Made by a program: the position numbers and the translations under genes. The notes under the pieces are model-generated. The model saw nothing but the letters and a program-made list of their open reading frames with translations, was not told the origin of the DNA and did no database searches. From NCBI GenBank assembly GCA_029051965.1, contig JAIDJZ010000093.1, forward strand, positions 1 to 18,242: a DNA stretch of 18,242 bases. The letters run 5' to 3'. Source of the DNA: Paramuribaculum sp. GTDB lineage: Bacteria > Bacteroidota > Bacteroidia > Bacteroidales > Muribaculaceae. Every line of letters begins with the position of its first letter. Position 1 is the first letter of the stretch. Below are positions 16,554 through 18,242 of this stretch, in pieces.

Positions 16554-17606
16554 ATGAAGAAGACCCTCTTGATTCTAATGGCCGCGATCGCGATGTTACC
16601 GTTCGCCGCCTTTTCCCGGAACTCCGGCAAAGTTGCTGTCTACGGAGTCGCTTTCTATAACCTCGAAAACCTCTTCGATACCATCCCCAACAACCCCCTC
16701 GGACGTGATCTCGAATACACCCCCGACGGCCAGAACCTTTGGGGAAGCAGGAAATACTGGGCAAAGATCAACAATCTTGCCTATGCAATCTCGCAGATGA
16801 CCACCAAAGCCACACCGAACGGACCCGCGATTATCGGAGTCTCCGAAATCGAAAACCGTTCCGTTCTCGAAGACCTTGTCAAAGACCCCGCAATTCGCCC
16901 CTGGATGCTTCAGATCTGCCATCATGACTCGCCCGACCGACGCGGCGTCGACGTCGGACTCCTCTACAACCCACGGCAGTTCCGCGTGCTGAACGTGACA
17001 AACCACACCCTCTCCATCCCCTCAAATCCGAAATTCCGCACCCGCGACCAGATGTGCGTCACCGGTGTTCTCTCCTGCGGCGACACACTAAGCGTCATCG
17101 TCAACCACTGGCCCTCCCGGCTCGGCGGACAGGAACAGTCCTCCTATCTGCGTGAAGCCGCCGCAGAACTCAGCAAACACATCGCCGACTCCCTTTGGGC
17201 CATCCGTCCGAACCAGGGCGTAATCATTATGGGCGACCTCAACGACGACCCTCAGGACAAATCATGCGCCAAAGTGCTCGGTGCGAAAAAAGATGAAAAC
17301 GAAGTCGCGCCCCACGGCTTCTACAACCCCTGGTGGCGCATGCTCGATAAAGGCATCGGAACTCTCGCCTATAAAGGCGCATGGAATCTCTTCGACCAGA
17401 TCATCGTCGGCGGCACACTCCTCCCTGCAAACACAACCCCCGGATCTGTCTACTACTGGAAAAGTCAGGTCAACAACTTCGACTTCCTCATCGACAAAGA
17501 AGGATCGCGTCAGGGCTATCCCAGAAGAACCCATGCCGGCGGCGTATGGCTCAACGGCTATTCCGACCACTTCCCGACTGAAATCTTCCTCGTAAAAAAA
17601 TACTGA
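16554..17606 (+). CDS. secreted endonuclease/exonuclease/phosphatase (EEP) family enzyme
   Basis: The 350-residue protein has a signal peptide (about 1-21, MKKTLLILMAAIAMLPFAAF) and a complete EEP fold, so it should act outside the cytoplasm on phosphodiester or phosphomonoester bonds with a divalent metal. The motifs, in order, are FYNLENLFD (34-42), the metal-binding Glu in GVSEIEN (95-101), RRGVDVGLLY (129-138), VNHWPSR (183-189), MGDLNDDP (226-233), FDQI (280-283) and the catalytic SDHFP (337-341). Nothing essential is missing. Relatives include DNases and sphingomyelinases; the GxxxIEN, VNHWPSR pattern resembles bacterial extracellular DNase-like members. It diverges from the receptor/DUF5689 operon, which suggests it supplies cleaved substrate to that uptake system. 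Start 16554 is chosen over 16500 because it begins the signal peptide. Confidence 0.92.
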   Translation: MKKTLLILMAAIAMLPFAAFSRNSGKVAVYGVAFYNLENLFDTIPNNPLGRDLEYTPDGQNLWGSRKYWAKINNLAYAISQMTTKATPNGPAIIGVSEIENRSVLEDLVKDPAIRPWMLQICHHDSPDRRGVDVGLLYNPRQFRVLNVTNHTLSIPSNPKFRTRDQMCVTGVLSCGDTLSVIVNHWPSRLGGQEQSSYLREAAAELSKHIADSLWAIRPNQGVIIMGDLNDDPQDKSCAKVLGAKKDENEVAPHGFYNPWWRMLDKGIGTLAYKGAWNLFDQIIVGGTLLPANTTPGSVYYWKSQVNNFDFLIDKEGSRQGYPRRTHAGGVWLNGYSDHFPTEIFLVKKY

Positions 17607-17643
17607 TCCCCCGCCATCGGCGAGGATCTCGCATCGCAAAAAG

Positions 17644-17690
17644 GCGCTGTGTCAAAATTCAAAGTTTTGACACAGCGTCTGTTATTTTCT
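17644..17690. terminator. bidirectional intrinsic terminator after the EEP gene
   Basis: CGCTGTGTCAAAA (17645-17657) pairs perfectly with TTTTGACACAGCG (17665-17677) around a 7-nt loop, and a G-T pair extends the stem. It lies 38 bp past the nuclease stop and is followed on plus by a T-rich GTTATTTTCT. On minus the stem is followed by CCTTTTTGCG, so it could also stop leftward transcripts. Confidence 0.82.
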
Positions 17691-17960
17691 GCCGGATGGC
17701 GGTAGCTCGTCAGAACGGTTTAGCTGGTAGGAGCATGCCGGTGAGGGTGAGGGAACGGACTGGCCTCCGTGACCGATCCCGAATCCGGCTCGCGACGACC
17801 AGATGAGCCGTTATCACGGACCGCCCTAAGATTCGTCAGAGCATCCGCGTTTTGTCCAAGTGCCGGAGCTTCAGCTCCGAGTCTTATGCAGAATTCAAAA
17901 TTTTCGCACGGCTCTGCTATATCATTCCCTCATTTCTTGAATATGGCAACCATCCGCAGA
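17691..17960. other. non-coding interval with nested inverted repeats
   Basis: No convincing gene is seen. The interval has several short perfect inverted repeats: GCCGGAT (17691-17697) with ATCCGGC (17783-17789), TCCGTGA (17766-17772) with TCACGGA (17814-17820), and CGGCTC (17786-17791) with GAGCCG (17805-17810). A separate hairpin, CGGAGC-TTCA-GCTCCG, is at 17864-17879. The first and third pairings compete for the same bases. It may be a small RNA or a leader, but it matches no RNA class I know. Confidence 0.3.
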
Positions 17961-17970
17961 GATGGTGTCC

Positions 17971-17978
17971 TATCTTTG
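17971..17978 (+). promoter_or_regulatory. -7 box just before the right-edge gene
   Basis: TATCTTTG matches TAnnTTTG exactly and is followed by C, as in many Bacteroidales promoters. It ends 7 bp before the ATG at 17986, so the message would be leaderless or nearly so. No -33 TTG is found at normal spacing. Confidence 0.5.
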
Positions 17979-17985
17979 CGGCGAT

Positions 17986-18242
17986 ATGTTGCAAAGCTGC
18001 CCATATATTCCGCCACGCCCGCGCCACCTCTTCCGCCGCGACTACGCCGCCCAGTTCGAACGCTGGGTCGGCTACCGCCTGCATCCCCATGCACGCCGCG
18101 CCGTAGCCCACCTCGAGCGGCAGCGCGCCCGACGCCAGCCCCAGCGGCTCATCCTATGCAACACACCCTCATCCATCGACATCCTCCGACAGACCCTCGC
18201 CGACTACCTCCTCTGGCGAGCCACCGTCGTGCAGCCCGGCGA
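17986..18242 (+). CDS. 5' end of an unrecognised gene, running off the window
   Basis: An open frame of 85 codons continues to the window edge with no stop. It starts MLQSCPYIPPRPRHLF and is rich in Arg, Leu and His, with later segments RLILCNTPSSIDILRQ and LADYLLWRATVVQPG that look like a real folded protein. Third positions are strongly C/G-biased, as in the adjacent nuclease gene. The start is uncertain: an in-frame ATG at 17962 would add eight residues but lies upstream of the -7 box, whereas 17986 fits a leaderless transcript. No signal peptide or membrane segment is seen. I do not recognise the family, and a longer product cannot be judged from this fragment. Confidence 0.6.
   Translation, partial: MLQSCPYIPPRPRHLFRRDYAAQFERWVGYRLHPHARRAVAHLERQRARRQPQRLILCNTPSSIDILRQTLADYLLWRATVVQPG

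Noticed and set aside
17691..17789. tRNA-like segment with a perfect 7-bp acceptor-like pairing
   Set aside because: The ends pair as GCCGGAT/ATCCGGC and a TAGCTGGTAG stretch resembles a D arm. However, there is no T-loop of the TTCGANN type, no valid T stem, and no clear anticodon arm, so a tRNA is not supported.

Overview
The window looks like a chromosomal segment of a gut Bacteroidales bacterium, most likely Muribaculaceae. The evidence is a TonB-dependent receptor of the carboxypeptidase-regulatory type, DUF5689 lipoproteins, a DUF4254 protein, few Shine-Dalgarno sequences, and TAnnTTTG-type -7 boxes of the Bacteroidetes sigma factor. The family-level assignment is inference. Nearly all coding is on the minus strand; only the nuclease gene and a partial gene at the right edge are on plus.

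Left block (48-6027, all minus, transcribed right to left): a secreted histidine-acid phosphatase, a DUF4254 protein, RuvB, a MOP-superfamily polysaccharide flippase and a DUF389 membrane protein. The genes are closely spaced (6-67 bp) and could share transcripts. They mix envelope and housekeeping functions.

Middle (6121-8530): a 720-residue single-pass membrane protein of unknown function with its own promoter candidate. It is separated from the phosphatase gene by a strong hairpin. To its right are an intergenic region with a leftward terminator and a 184-bp foldback miniature element.

Right block (8718-17606): a TonB-dependent receptor and two DUF5689 surface lipoproteins form a leftward operon. 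A secreted endonuclease/exonuclease/phosphatase (EEP) enzyme diverges from it across a 373-bp regulatory region. The lipoproteins carry OB-fold-like modules and LES-type acidic residues after the lipid cysteine. I infer a surface system that captures and cuts a nucleic acid or another phosphodiester substrate and imports the products, with the DUF5689 proteins in the place usually held by SusD. The substrate is not proven by sequence.

The most unusual structural feature is a pair of related terminal-inverted-repeat elements (8534-8717 and 13350-13426). Each is flanked by TTA duplications, and the right-hand TTA is the TAA stop codon of the adjacent gene. A third stop codon, that of the phosphatase gene, is followed by a sequence resembling one end of the larger element. 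The receptor leader also holds two long imperfect direct repeats with no assigned function.

The right edge (17607-18242) has a bidirectional terminator, a stretch with nested inverted repeats, and the 5' end of an unrecognised gene that continues past the window.
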